Shown here in pieces: positions 9,661 to 21,056 of a stretch of DNA of 64,000 bases. The stretch is taken from the NCBI GenBank assembly GCA_027924585.1, contig BSBM01000036.1:3713001-3777000 (forward strand), written 5' to 3'. The position numbers and the translations under genes are program-made. The notes beneath the pieces were generated by a model that did no database searches, was not told the DNA's origin, and saw nothing but the letters and a program-made list of their open reading frames with translations. Numbering within the stretch: the first letter of the stretch is position 1; every line of letters begins with the position of its first letter. Origin of the DNA: Larix kaempferi (lineage: Eukaryota > Streptophyta > Pinopsida > Pinales > Pinaceae).

Positions 9661-12304
9661 TGTAGGTGATGGTATACGATCTTTCCTACAAGACAAGTTA
9701 AATTGCATGATTAGAAACATCTCATAGTTTTCAGAACAAATTCTTACACATAAATAAATATGTCATACAGTCATGTAATTCTCTTATCCAATGCTTCAAT
9801 ACAACATTTATCCATATCTCGTAACTTTCTAGATGCCTTCCAATCTCTACCAGAACATTGTTACGAGTGTGCACCAACTCCCAACATGTCAGCAAAGAGG
9901 TTTCATTCTAGATAAGTAGCAATGGAATGTTGTACAGTGCCATATGCCACTTACCCATCACATGCATATTAGTAGTATATTGTTCATTAATGCAATTATT
10001 CTAACATGCATAATACACAACCTAAGTCTAGGTACATAAGTATATACATTATTGAACAGTATTATTTAAACAATCAAATATACAAGAAATGACTATTCAA
10101 ATACTTATCTTTGTTTGTTTGTTGGGTGGACTATCTCTCAATCTTTGTTTCCTTGCAGGAACTACTGGAGTGTGCTCCCTCTTGATCTTTGCTTCCTAGA
10201 TTACCTGTCCTTGAACTTATATCCATCCTCGATCACTATGCATACTTACTAATATCATCATTGTGTTATCCTTAAGATCTCATACATAATCATATATTCA
10301 TTAGTATAATCTCAATACTATCAAAACACAATAATCTTAAACATGTATAGTCATGATCATTTCAAACACAGATAATAAACATTAGTATTCAAGGTTTATA
10401 TAGGACTCTTCTGGTTAGTCATATCATTAATCAAGGTAAGAGACATAATAAGCATAAACCCTTGATTACTAACTTCAATGAATAATCATTATCAAGCATG
10501 CCATGTATACTTATATACGAGATCCTAACACAAGGTAGGATTCTAACTTGATATAGGAAAAACATACTTGGATTAATATGGTAGCTAGTTATGTCTAACA
10601 TACCCACATGATGTCTTCTTGTTCTCTTCAATGACTTGTGCTAGTAACCTGCATATCTCATAGGTTAACCATTATAGAACCAAGTTATACATACCGCGTA
10701 AGTAGATCTTCTATGTGATCCATGACAATGGATGAATCTTTGCTTTCATGTCACCATGGTCATATGTTCTTGAACTAGAACATGATTTGTCTTTCTTGAT
10801 GTACCTTTCATGTTAGCGGACAACATCAACCTCATACAACACCACAATGCATTAGTACAATCATAAGTGTCAAAACCCTAATCAATGAATATCTTCTATC
10901 ATGCATTCATATTTTTATTAAGGTGATACGACAAGTCTAAAATTAATCAAGATTGTACTAACCTTAATGAAGGCAAACATACCATAAACTTAATCATGAA
11001 CAGATTTCGAAACATACTTGTAAGTCATACCTGTCGAGATTGCTTGTAATCTTCTTATGTAAGGCCTTAGCCTCATCTCCCTCTAAAACTGGAACTTCTT
11101 CACTTTTGTAGGTGACCAATCCATTCTCTTATAGGATTAACCCAATCCACTTGATTTGCAGAAACTGGATCTGGAGCTGGATTAGGGTTTGTCAGGGAAA
11201 CCCTAAAAATTCAAACTTTGAATTTCAAACTTCTAAAAGGATAGAAAGATGCTCCTTGATGAGTTGATCAACTTGGTATACTCAGAATTTGAAAACTACA
11301 AAGTTTCACCCCTCAAATTTGCTTTCCAATCTTTCAGATTCACTAGGGAGGACCCTGAATTAGGGTTTGAGTTTCCCGGAGCTTTACCCAACCAAATAGT
11401 TTGATCCAAAGCTCTAAACTTTGATTTTTCCAAGGAGCTTCCATCTATGGTCACAGATTTCAAAAATTTCCATTTTTGCAGAAGCCCTAATTTTTCACTT
11501 TTCCAATCAAAGTCCCGAACTAGGGTTTGATCAAGCCCAGCCTTCTGCCGAACCAAAAAATCCGATCTTGATCTCTAAATTTCGATTTTGATGAGGAGCA
11601 TCTAGCCGTGGTCTCCGATTACAAAAATTCTAACTTTCTCCTAAGCCCTAAATTCCCGGAGCCATGAATGAAGGTGCTCAAAATCCAATTCTGTTTTGAC
11701 AGAAATATGCACCTGATTGTTTCTGATGTAACTCCGAAATTTCAGATCTACAAGGTCTAAAAATTCTTCCTGTGGTATCCTGACCTGTTATATTTCCAAC
11801 CCCATAGGTCTGACCTCAAATGGATTCTCTGAGAGAGAGTTATTCCAAGTGTCACAATGTGACCTGTTTATGGGATAAAACAGGAGAGCGAACTTGTACG
11901 GAGTTCCACGTGTCACTGGTTCACTTTCGGCCTCTGAACCTTCGGCCTGTGAAATTACATTTTGTACCCTACCTATCAATTTTTATGAAATTTCATTTGG
12001 AGCTTCCTAGCCCAAGTTGTGAGCTTTTTTCCTAGGTCACCTATTTATGACTGAGATCTGGAAAAGGAAGAAACCCTAGATTGTACAAATCATAAAACAC
12101 AAATTACAATGAATTAGAAGTTTTTCTTCATACACAAGGTACATTGGGATCTTATCTTCGACCTGTAAAAGTTTCAAATCCTGAAACGTTTCTAAAATGG
12201 ATTTATAGCGAAAGTACTACGATGACTGTTTTTTGCTATATCAAGCCCTAGCTTCGCAAGTGCAACAAGTGTCATAAATGCCATACCATGCCTTCTTTCA
12301 GGAT
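9661..12304. other. Copia element body without recognisable gag or integrase
   Basis: No zinc knuckle, integrase or Gag pattern is visible on either strand in these 2.6 kb. The right part (about 11100-12200) has repeated AAACCCTA / TAGGGTTT-type stretches and could be a 5' leader. The left part (9661-11050) is AT-rich. The element either lost these genes or carries unrelated captured sequence. Confidence 0.5.
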
Positions 12305-12317
12305 AGCTCTGATACCA
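12305..12317 (-). other. Primer binding site of the copia element
   Basis: The minus strand reads TGGTATCAGAGCT directly next to the right LTR, complementary to the 3' end of initiator tRNA-Met. It sets the minus orientation. Confidence 0.92.
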
Positions 12318-12919
12318 TGTTAGTTTTTCAAAATTTACTTCAATATGATCTAGGATATTAACTGAGAGAATAACATGTACAGCATATCTACAACATATCA
12401 ATCATGGACACAATAATGCAAGCACACAAGAGACACAGAGTTTCATCGGTGAAAACCAAGAAGGTGAAAAACCCCGCAACTTCCTCAGAGATAGATAGAG
12501 CAATGATACAACCCAAGCATAAGAGATATACTCCTAGCAACAACTTCTCCTCCTCCACTAGTGCGCCACTCTCCAATGAGTGTAAGAGTGAGAAAGTGAA
12601 TGATCAAATAGAGTGTCTCCCGCACACTATTTATACATGACTTGACTTGCCTAATAACCTTTACTAGGCCGGCCTCAACTTAACCTCATAGCATAATGCT
12701 GACAGGGCCGAACCCCAATAGGGTGGTCTAATAACCCTTTAACCCACATGACTTATACAAGGCCGACCCCATCAAGGTGGTCTAATAACCCATCAAGTAT
12801 AAGTTACGACACTTACAATATAAATGACGACACTTCCGTATAGAGGAATAATAACATCTCTATAGGAATACAATATACATATGTGTGAAATACATTCCGA
12901 AGTTACAATTACATCAACA
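12318..12919 (-). repeat. 5' LTR of the copia element
   Basis: This 602-bp LTR carries the likely promoter. The minus strand has a TATA-like GTATAAATAG at about 12627-12637, also present in the other LTR. Two CTAATAACCCTTTAACCCA-like and CTAATAACCCATCAAG-like units occur in each LTR. Confidence 0.92.
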
Positions 12920-12924
12920 ACACC

Positions 12925-14109
12925 CATTGAAACCCTTCAACATTGCCCTCTCACAAGAAACTGATCTCTCCATACATGGAATCTTGGAGATTTCATTAAA
13001 TGTGCTATGCTCCCATGGTAAACAAATTTTGCATTCAATTTTAAATTAACCTTAGGTAGCTTAAAAAATGAAAACCTCGATAAGAAACAACGATATATGA
13101 ATACATTAATATACAATCACTTATTTCTAGAAATTACAAACAACAAACACACAATGCAAAACTTTCAATATTGCATGTATCTCTTATTCACCAAAAGAAA
13201 AGAGATACACCATTATAGTTAAAAATTCAAACTCGCCAAAAACAAAGTGGTGTGTTCCATGGCTCCTTTACCTAGAGCGAACGAAGATAAGGGAAGTACA
13301 ATGCATTTAGGAAACATATATGGACCCTATGTATTAGCATCAAAACCCTAACCATAAACTCATAGGGTATTGTGTCATCATGCATGGAAACCACTGCCAA
13401 GGATAAGACACACCGCACTAAACATGGCAAAGCCAATGCATGCATGCACTAAACTCATGAACTAACAATCCATTGCCTATGGCGTAGTCTCCTTGGGATC
13501 ATAGAATAGGAAAAGTACCCTTGCAAGTGCTCTATTCTAAATTTAGAAAAATCATCTAAACTTGAGGCTAATTGATGGTGGTGCATGCAAATCATTCATG
13601 TGCCTTCTATTAAACTATTGTCTACATAATGGATTACTACATTCCCATTCAATCATGTCATCCCTGATGTATGGAAAGGATGAATGTGCCATAATATAAA
13701 TAACTATGAAAGACAATTGTGCCGAGAAGAGGGAGAAATAACTACCAAACAACCACATAAAATCTAACAATTCATTGTCAAGCAAGAGGGTGTCCATTTA
13801 AGGCCCCCTTACTAGCCTTTTTTCAAATTTTCCACAAGATAGAGCCACCTTAGTCTAGATGCAATGCAAAAATATAATGATTAAGTGTGATAGAGATAGA
13901 CATTGAGCATGAAAGCTAACTATTCCATGGAATGCTTATTTAAATTATCAAGATTGAGAATTGAATTATGGACCTAGATGGATATGAGATACTTTCATAG
14001 TTGGGAGCCTTACTCAACGCAAAAACACTCATAAGAGGCACCAATCCCTTGTGGCTACTTGTAATAGAATAAAGATCAAATGCAATCTTGTATGCTTCCT
14101 TTATCTAAC
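12925..14109. other. Unassigned AT-rich sequence between copia and LINE
   Basis: I see no protein domain, RNA gene or terminal repeats here. The left edge (12920-12924) is the copia target duplication and the right edge (14110-14125) is the LINE target duplication. Confidence 0.5.
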
Positions 14110-14299
14110 GGTGAGCCCTCCTAAATATTCTTCAATGCACCATTGGCCAAAATAAGAAATAAGGTTTTATTGAAGAGTTCCATTGAGGTGTAATTGAGCT
14201 TTCGGATCCCATGGAGAATTGACTGGAGCGAGGGTTTTGAGTTTTTTCTAGGTTTTGAAGAATAATGGAGATCCCTGGAGGAGGCGGATCCCCCTCCTC

Positions 14300-15140
14300 C
14301 TCACGTCGAAGGTCTCAGCAAACTGATCAAGACTATGGTGAACAATGGGGAACTAAGAGGGCTCAGCATTCATCCACACGCCGACAAACAGACTCACCAA
14401 CAATTTATGGATGACACGATGCTCATGGGACATGCATCAATCCAGGAAACCAAAACCATTAAGAAATGCCTCAATACGCTCTCCAAAGCCTCTGTTTTGG
14501 AGATCAATAGAGAACAATCACAAGTTTTCTTTTTTAACACCCCTAACATATCCCAAAGGAACATTCTCTGAATTTTAGGCTTCCAAGGGAGCTCCCTTCC
14601 TTCCAAATATCTCGACGCCCCTTGGGCCAAAGGTGTTATCAAATGGATTTCGTAATGGATGTTCTGGATAGAATGAGGAAAAAACTGAGTAATTGGATTC
14701 TCAGACCCCTAAATTTTGCAAGCAGACTCACCCTCCTCAAATTTTTCCTTCAAGCAATTCCTATCTATCGTTTCTCTGTCCTAGTGGCCCCAAAATCTGT
14801 GATCAAAGAAATAGGATCCATTTCAGCGGACCCTCTTATAGGGGGGGATTCTGAGAAACATAAATGGGCACTGGTGACCTGGGAGAAAGTTTTCCAACCC
14901 AAACTCAATGGCGGTCTGGGACTTAGGGACCCGGGAATAAACGATGAAGTCTTGGGGGGAAAAATATGGTGGAAATGGGTCACCCACAATTCCGAACCCT
15001 GGGCTCAAGTGTTTCATGCTAAATACGCCCATGACAGACCTAAGCAGGAACTCATTAGGTTCAATGAGGAAAAACAGGGTTCTCATATCTGGAAAACAAC
15101 CCTTCAGAGCAGAATCATCATCCAATACCATAGTTTCTAG
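14300..15140 (+). pseudogene. LINE reverse transcriptase, C-terminal half
   Basis: Translation from about 14300 reads VEGLSKLIKTMVNNGELRGL, then THQQFMDDTMLMG (the catalytic F.DD box of L1-type RTs), and ILGFQGSSLPSKYLD around a TGA stop (14569). A frameshift follows near 14640. The thumb region reads RPLNFASRLTLLKFFLQAIP and GGLGLRDPGINDEVLGGKIW (14622-15140). A leader-like stretch starting at an ATG (14265) runs directly into the RT, showing that the sequence between was lost. Confidence 0.87.
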
Positions 15141-15399
15141 GAAATAAGAGATGGAACCACTGCAAATATTTGGGAGGACTCATGGCAGCAATGCCCAAAA
15201 CTTGCCTCTTCCCCCCCATCCCAAGAATGTCAGGATTACCGCAGGGCTCTAAATATCACAAAAGTGGCCCACTTCTGGAAACCTGTAGAGGAGGATGCTA
15301 ATTTCAAAGAATGGAAACAACTGGATTGGTGACAACAAAGATGCACCCATGAGGGTAGTCGTCATATGGAGGAAACCCTTTAAGAAAGAATAATAAAAA

Positions 15400-16540
15400 T
15401 CCAAAGGGGCCATGATAAAATTCGATGGGGTTACTCTACCAAAGGAAATTTGAACATCAAGGAAGCTTATGACTTATGGACAAGCAGAGAAACAAGGCCA
15501 GTAGATGGAATATGGAAGAAGATCTGGATATCAAATCCTTGGCCAAAAGTAGCTTGCTTCGTCTGGATGGTTGTTTACCGTCGAATCCTCACTGGTGAGA
15601 ACCTCTGAAAAGGTGGAATAGTTGGCCCCTCTCAATGCCCTCTATGTTCTAGTGTTGAGGAATCCCTGAATCATATCCTGGATTCTTGCCAATCCTCATC
15701 CTCCCTTTGGGACTAGGGAGCAGAGCTGTTCAGAAGAACTAATAGGAAACATGGGTACCCAAACCAGACAATTAAAGCTTGGAAGCCCAAGGCTTTCAAC
15801 AACAGTATTGTCAATTTTGTATGGCTCATGTTCCCTAGATTTCTGATTTGGGAAATATGGAAGGAAAGAAACCAGATAATCTTCTGAGATACCAAAGCCC
15901 CTACCTAAGCAACTTGGAACAAAATCGTGAATCACATTCAGGAGACGGTCAAAATAACCCCCTGGCCAGGTAAGGACTAGGAAGCCGATAATCAAGAACT
16001 TCAAATCCTGGAACAACTAGGCCTGCAGCAATTTGATCTGGGATGGGCTCGGAAGATTCTGAAAACCCCAACGCCCACTAGCCCCAACTTCTGGTCTCCC
16101 CCCCCCAGCTGGCTCTATCAAGCTCAACTTCGACGGAGCATCCAAAGGAAATCCTGGTATAGCCGACTATGGGGGTGTCTTCCATAATGAAGATGGTCAA
16201 ATCTTGCACATTTTCCATGGCCATATAGGATTGGATACAAACACCACTGCTGAAATTGAAGGACTTCTTCAGGGTCTAAAGATAGCAGATCAAAATAGAT
16301 GGGAACCACTCGCCGTAGAAGGGGATTCGAAGATGGTCATTCACATGGACAAAAAACTCCAACTAGGACAACATCCATCGAAAGTCACTGATAGTTGGCA
16401 GTTGGATTATAGGGTGGAAGAATTGGGGGCCCTCCTTCGCAACCTGCACTCTTGGTCCTTTAGCCACATCAAGAGAGAGGGCAATAATGTGGCAAATTGC
16501 TTGGCAAATGTTGGGGTCGACTCTCCGCACAGATTGCAAG
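15400..16540 (+). pseudogene. LINE zf-RVT and RNase H domains
   Basis: A broken frame at about 15400-15720 reads WPKVACFVWMVVYRRILTGENL, then QCPLCSSVEESLNHIL.SC, the zinc-binding region that follows RT in plant L1 elements. From about 16110 an RNase H domain reads LNFDGASKGNPGIADYGGV (first D), TTAEIEGLLQGL (E), VEGDSKMVIHM (D) and IKREGNNVANCLAN. These match the acidic residues of the plant RVT_3 RNase H. The open part of the domain is 16204-16836. Confidence 0.85.
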
Positions 16541-16808
16541 AAGGGCCCCTTTCAAACTTCATGGATATGACATGGTCTACACCCTACGCCCAACTGGATA
16601 ATAAAGATGCCCAAGATATGAGGCAACGACATAATGGCACCTCTGCTGGGATTGACACCCGAGAAATCACCCACGCGGATGGTCTTGTCGACACCTCTCG
16701 ATATAATACCCTTACACGTGACACTAGTGTGAATAACAATAATGAAAACCATGACCATCCGGAGCAGTTAACCATTGAAGTGGTCTTTAATGCGACCAGG
16801 ACATCGGA

Positions 16809-17768
16809 ATGTCCTCGACCAATGAACATTCATTGAACTGGATGATTGGAAAAGGTGGTAACCCAAGAGGATCGAGTGCTTCGGTACTTCAGTCCGATCG
16901 AGAATATGACGAATTGATGATGGAAATTAAGGCAAGTCGTCATGGGTGTGCTATAAAAATGGATGCACCTCAGTTGTGGCCTTTCATGCCGAGACCTGTG
17001 TTCTTTTCTATCCTGCTAAACTTCTCCCCCTTGTGCCTGCAACTAGTCATTTGGCCTATCCTTTGTTTCCTCATGTGTTCTTCCACGCTTGCTTATTCCA
17101 CCCAGCCTCAACTCTTGTGCTTTCTCCCCCTCCACCACAATATGATCCTGAGAATGGCCCCTAAGCTATGAAACCCCAAGAACAAGAAAAGGGGGACCCG
17201 AAGCTACCGCACTCGCAAGTTGAAGAAGGAAAACTGCGAGCGGACCAAGGCCTCCCAGGCGGATCATTTCTTCTAGAAGCGCATTCCCCACCAGATTCGG
17301 GAGGAAATCGAGTTTTTGGAGAAGGAATTGTGGGAGCAGGTGACAAGCCAGAATTTGGAGAATATCCACGCTGAAGTAGAGGAGTGGGTGCAGGACCTTG
17401 GTACCACTACGGGGCACCTGACTGCTTATGACCGAATCATCTCCACATATTGGGTGACTAAGCGCATGCTCGCCCACGTCCTGATGGAGCGAGAGAACAA
17501 AGCCTTGGGTGATATCGAACCTGTCCAAGCTTGGAGAGAACACCATAATGACTGCAGGCTAATGCACAAGAAGGTGGACCTTATTACCATGAAACTGGGT
17601 ATCCCTCTGTACCCACAGCTCAACCAGGCGTTGGTTGATCTAGGAAGCAGCTCAGGCATTCTAGTGAGTCGTGGAGTTGGGATCAGGAGCCCCAGCGGGG
17701 TAGCTGCCACTCCTGGTGCGAATGTGGCCAATATCCCTGATGCACAGCTTGGAGCTCACTGCGTGTAA
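16809..17768 (+). pseudogene. Unknown ORF region downstream of RNase H inside the LINE
   Basis: Between the RNase H and the poly-A tail, and inside the target duplications, lie overlapping open frames. 16809-17171 reads into a hydrophobic stretch. About 17166-17768 is basic at first (KKRGTRSYRTRKLKKENC), then reads IREEIEFLEKELWEQV (likely helical). A 150-residue frame starting at 17316 follows, including a WREHHNDCRLMHKK stretch. I recognise no family. The full-length LINE at 22436-29667 has nothing comparable after its RNase H. It may be a C-terminal extension or sequence picked up by this LINE lineage. Confidence 0.5.
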
Positions 17769-18132
17769 GAGGAGTTTGTCTGTTACTGTTCCAGTTTTTT
17801 GTCTTTCATTTCTATAGGCTTATGTCACTAGTTGAAATTAGTTATGTTCAGCATCATACAAGTTGTAATTGGGTAAAGGGGATAATCTTTCCAGGCATCT
17901 CTTTTTTATGGCAGCCTGTGTTTTGTAAGGGTTATAGTATCAGTAACAGAGTAGAAGATAGCAGTAGGGTTTCTGGTTTTTCTTGGGCTATTGTAAGGGG
18001 TAGTAGTATGGACAGAACTTTCAGGAAAAACAGTATGCCTGCTATCAGGCCATTTTGAAGCTATGTATTTTTCGCAGGAATGTTAATATGAAATGTTTTT
18101 ACTTACAAAAAAAAATGGTGAGCTCTCCTAAA

Positions 18133-19084
18133 GTCTAGGTCATTAACATGCAAGTATCCTCATGAAGGTTACACTCCAGTACTCTTGTATCAACCTCACC
18201 CTTAAGCACTAGTAGACACTCACATGTACTAGATTTTAAATTTAATGACATGGAGGTAGTGATCATAATCTCTTTTCCCCCTACCTTGCAACTCACACAA
18301 TGAACTATTGGATTTCTCTAATTTATAGACAAATTTGATGGGACAACTAAATCATCTTATTTGTTGTGCCCAAAGGCCCTATCACATAATGATATGATGT
18401 CACCTACTACGTGGGTAACACTTATGTCATCATATGTGGGTTTAAAAAATATATAATACTTATAACAAAATAATAATAATAATAATAATAATATAAATAC
18501 TATAGATATGATATTTATGAATCCACAATAGACATTCTTAGTTGTGTACTAGATCTTTTGTTTCCATATCTACATAAGTTCTAAGTTTTGAGTTTTATTA
18601 AGTTGAGTGAGACTACAACCACCCTAAATCCATTTTAAATGATCATAAAATTAACATGGATCTTTTAGTGCTCTATGAGGTACATGTACATACATGCTTG
18701 CTCAAAGGGAACAATCCTCACTTTCTTATAATAAAAAAATTACTAAATGCACCAACTCAACTTTCTAAAAATACCATACAAACTAAACTTTTTAAATAAT
18801 TTTTTATTTTCAAAATTAAGACAAATAATTTAAAAATGTACCAAAACCCCTCAAAACAATATTCCTTCTCAAAATTCCTATTAATGAATCCAAATCACAA
18901 GAAAAATCATGTGAAATTTTGCTGAAACCTTGTGATTTTATCTACAAAGTTAGTTTTTAAAATTTATAAAAATGTTCAATTAACAGCATCCATAGAAATT
19001 CTCATTTAAGACCATTTTGCAGCTTTTGAGATCACTATTTTTGGGATTGGTGAACCCATACCCATTGCCCAAACACTCAAAGAA
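18133..19084. other. Unassigned AT-rich sequence with an AAT microsatellite
   Basis: Nothing coding is visible. A run of about eight AAT/ATA triplets lies at 18470-18494. Confidence 0.55.
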
Positions 19085-19260
19085 CCCTAGGCATTGAGCT
19101 GCAGAGCATTTAATGCTGCAGCTTAGTGCTTAGGATCAGTTGGATTTGGAAAATCTTGCTTAGTGCTTAAGATCAGTTGGATTTGGAGAATCTTCTGATC
19201 CAAAGAACCCTAAGCTTACTAAACTGCAGCATTAAATGTTCTACAGCTCCATGCTTAGGG
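19085..19260. repeat. Imperfect foldback (inverted repeat), about 176 bp
   Basis: The left arm 19085-19122 (CCCTAGGCATTGAGCTGCAG then AGCATTTAATGCTGCAG) is complementary to the right arm 19224-19260 (CTGCAGCATTAAATGTT then CTACAGCTCCATGCTTAGGG), with a few mismatches. Pairing continues inward between a CTTAGTGCTTAGGATCAG stretch and a CTGATCC...CTAAGCTTACT stretch. The loop holds two direct copies of CTTAGTGCTTA.GATCAGTT. It lies about 650 bp upstream of the peptide gene. It could be a MITE remnant or a hairpin transcript; no target duplication is clear. Confidence 0.7.
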
Positions 19261-19833
19261 CTCGTACTGGTCTCGACTTATGAAACCTAAGTTCGTGCAG
19301 GGGAGGCAGGGTGGATTTAATATCACAGTGACAGATGGATGGAACTTTTTGACATATTTGCCCAGCAGACCTCACAAAACCCTAGACCCTATCGTGGCAG
19401 CGTCAACAAAGCATTCGGGTTGGCGGGTTTGTGTTAGGTTAAAATGGTCAAAACAATTTTTAATTCTTCATCAATTCACACCTCCCTAAGTCGGTGGCAA
19501 CAGGCTGCAGCATTATGAGGAAGCTTCTACTCATTCATTGCCATGAGGTACCGTCATATTGAAAAGGAAAGTCAGCACTGAGAAAAATTGGTATCCGCTT
19601 CACCCAAATGATCATGAAAGCTAAATTTTCCGGACAATTGTACACACAAGATTTATGAAAGATAAATTTCAAGATCGCTCTGGCTCATCTTCTTTTGCCT
19701 TACAAAATAATACTGTATAAATAAATAATTAAAAATGAGCATCGTTTTGGACAGGACCGTAATTATACAGATATCTGTATACGTAACGTTTGACTATCCA
19801 TCACGATGACAGAACAAATCTGCGGACTCCGCT

Positions 19834-19841
19834 CTATAAAT
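19834..19841 (+). promoter_or_regulatory. Putative TATA box of the secreted-peptide gene
   Basis: CTATAAAT lies 71-78 bases before the ATG at 19912. That leaves room for a start site about 30 bases on and a short leader. A TTGAC (W-box core) lies at about 19789-19793. No experimental support is available here. Confidence 0.5.
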
Positions 19842-19911
19842 CTGAGACCTTGGAGTAAGGCTTGCATCCATCATAGATATTTAGGCTGTTTATTGATCTT
19901 CAGATTTCACC

Positions 19912-20413
19912 ATGAAGAGGATCAGTTTCCATATTGTCAAGTTGTTGCAAGTGTTGTGTATAATGATATTGTTATTGGCTTGGGACTCAGTAGCTCAGCG
20001 ATTGCTATCACAAGGTAAGAGGCACCTTGCATTTTGTATATTGAACATATACACATTATTTTTAAGTCTGTTTTTACTAAGCGTTGCTTCTATCTTATTT
20101 TAATTGCAGAAAAGAGTGAAGTTTGGCTTTCCAAGTGCAAGGCAAATCCCATCCAAGACACTCCCAACAAAGTAAGATGGAAAGTTATCAAAATTCATAT
20201 TTGTGAATTGTTTGTTCAGTTTCAGTTTTGGAGTTAAGCTTACATAACTTGGTACTGCAGGATGGAGATCACAAGATAATACAATGCCAAGAACAAGAAC
20301 TGACCGGAAGGAAAAGCGCACATTCTTCCTCCACTGAAGATGACGGGAAAGAAGCCCATCAAAATCGTGAATATGAAGACAGCGATTATATTTACTCCCG
20401 TCCCAAGCCTTGA
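19912..20413 (+). CDS. Secreted peptide precursor, phytosulfokine-like (three exons)
   Basis: Three exons (19912-20014, 20110-20171, 20261-20413) join with GT-AG introns of 95 and 89 bp to give a 105-residue protein without stops. The first intron is phase 1, the second phase 0. Residues 1-28 form a clear signal peptide (MKRIS start, hydrophobic core around LCIMILLLAW, small-residue end DSVA). The mature part is short, polar and charged, with two cysteines (44 and 64). It ends EYEDSDYIYSRPKP. Phytosulfokine is the sulfated pentapeptide YIYTQ, released from the C-terminal part of such precursors, with acidic residues before the first tyrosine that guide the Golgi sulfotransferase. Here the core would be YIYSR (98-102), differing at positions 4 and 5. 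An RGF/GOLVEN-type peptide (DY...P..P) is the main alternative. It is the only host-like gene seen here. Confidence 0.7.
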
Positions 20414-20507
20414 AAATGGTCCTTTGTATTTTACTGATTTGACCAATGGTTTCTGTGTAAAATGGTCCTTTCACTGCATTTCACGGATGTGACTAATGGT
20501 TTTTGTT
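20412..20507 (+). repeat. Direct repeat in the 3' UTR of the peptide gene
   Basis: A unit of about 46 bp starting AAAATGGTCCTTT and ending ATGGTTT.TGT occurs twice in a row, just after the stop codon (about 20413 and 20459). Both contain a TGA.TTGACCAATGG or TGTGACTAATGG stretch. The repeat lies outside the coding region and would be in the transcript. Confidence 0.7.
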
Positions 20508-20846
20508 TGTTAGTGTTAATGTATACTATATTTGTCAAATATTTGTTTATGTTAGAATACAAATTTGTATTTTTCACTTTTAAGCCGCAATCAATATGGA
20601 TCTTGCACTGCTCACGTACTGTATATCATAAACTGATATATACGTAATCTATCAATCTATATATATAATAGTTATTGAAAGAGTGAATGATACCTTAACT
20701 ATACCAGTATTGAGTGGATGATACCTTAATCAAACGAGAGAGAGAAAGACGAGAGTCTGGAAACACACCCTTATTGGCTTCAAGGTCAAAGGGGTGAAAT
20801 CAATCTCAACCATTTGTGTGCCCTATCGACCGCCTGTAAAACGATT

Positions 20847-21056
20847 ATATTTGTCCTTCAATATTAACAGATCGGGGTCTTTTATAAATGGATAGTTCTA
20901 TGTGATCTTATTAATTCGTTTTCTCCATGGTAATTTGAAAGCAACGATTTTCTTTTGTTCTTTGCAGAACCTTTATTTTTTTTCATTTTCTATGTTTTTG
21001 GTGGAATAACTCTGCGTATCCAGCAAATTAATATTTGTGTTGATCACAACGGTTAT
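20847..21056. repeat. Downstream copy of the sequence found at 1-216
   Basis: This block matches 1-216 over 210 bp with small indels and substitutions. It starts about 430 bp after the peptide gene's stop codon. No terminal repeats or target duplication were found around it. Confidence 0.8.

Larger units (their letters stand above)
6003..12919 (-). mobile_element. Ty1/copia LTR retrotransposon, defective
   Basis: Two similar LTRs (6003-6590 and 12318-12919) start TG and end CA, and are flanked by ACACC on both sides (5998-6002 and 12920-12924). The element reads on the minus strand. The primer site for initiator tRNA-Met abuts the right LTR, a purine run (complement of 6591-6600, AAGAGGGAG) abuts the left LTR, and a copia RT/RNase H lies at 8300-9660. 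Gag and integrase are not visible in 9661-12304, so the body is rearranged or deleted. Between the pol end and the 3' LTR lie 1.6 kb of three kinds of tandem repeat. Confidence 0.93.
14126..18116 (+). mobile_element. L1-type LINE, internally deleted, with target duplication and poly-A
   Basis: The element ends in nine A residues (18107-18115). It is bounded by a 16-bp direct repeat with one mismatch: GGTGAGCCCTCCTAAA at 14110-14125 and GGTGAGCTCTCCTAAA at 18117-18132. The body holds the end of an L1 reverse transcriptase, a zf-RVT region, an RNase H domain, and a further ORF region before a 3' UTR. About 170 bp of apparent leader at the left joins directly to mid-RT sequence, so endonuclease and most of RT are deleted. 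Several frameshifts and stops make it non-functional. Confidence 0.88.

Noticed and set aside
19085-19260. Foldback as a tRNA or classic miRNA gene
   Set aside because: There is no cloverleaf or anticodon pattern, and the arms have mismatches without evidence of a processed duplex. It is left as an unclassified inverted repeat.
19280-19489. 69-residue plus-strand ORF upstream of the peptide gene
   Set aside because: No signal peptide, domain or splice context. It looks like chance open sequence in the promoter region.
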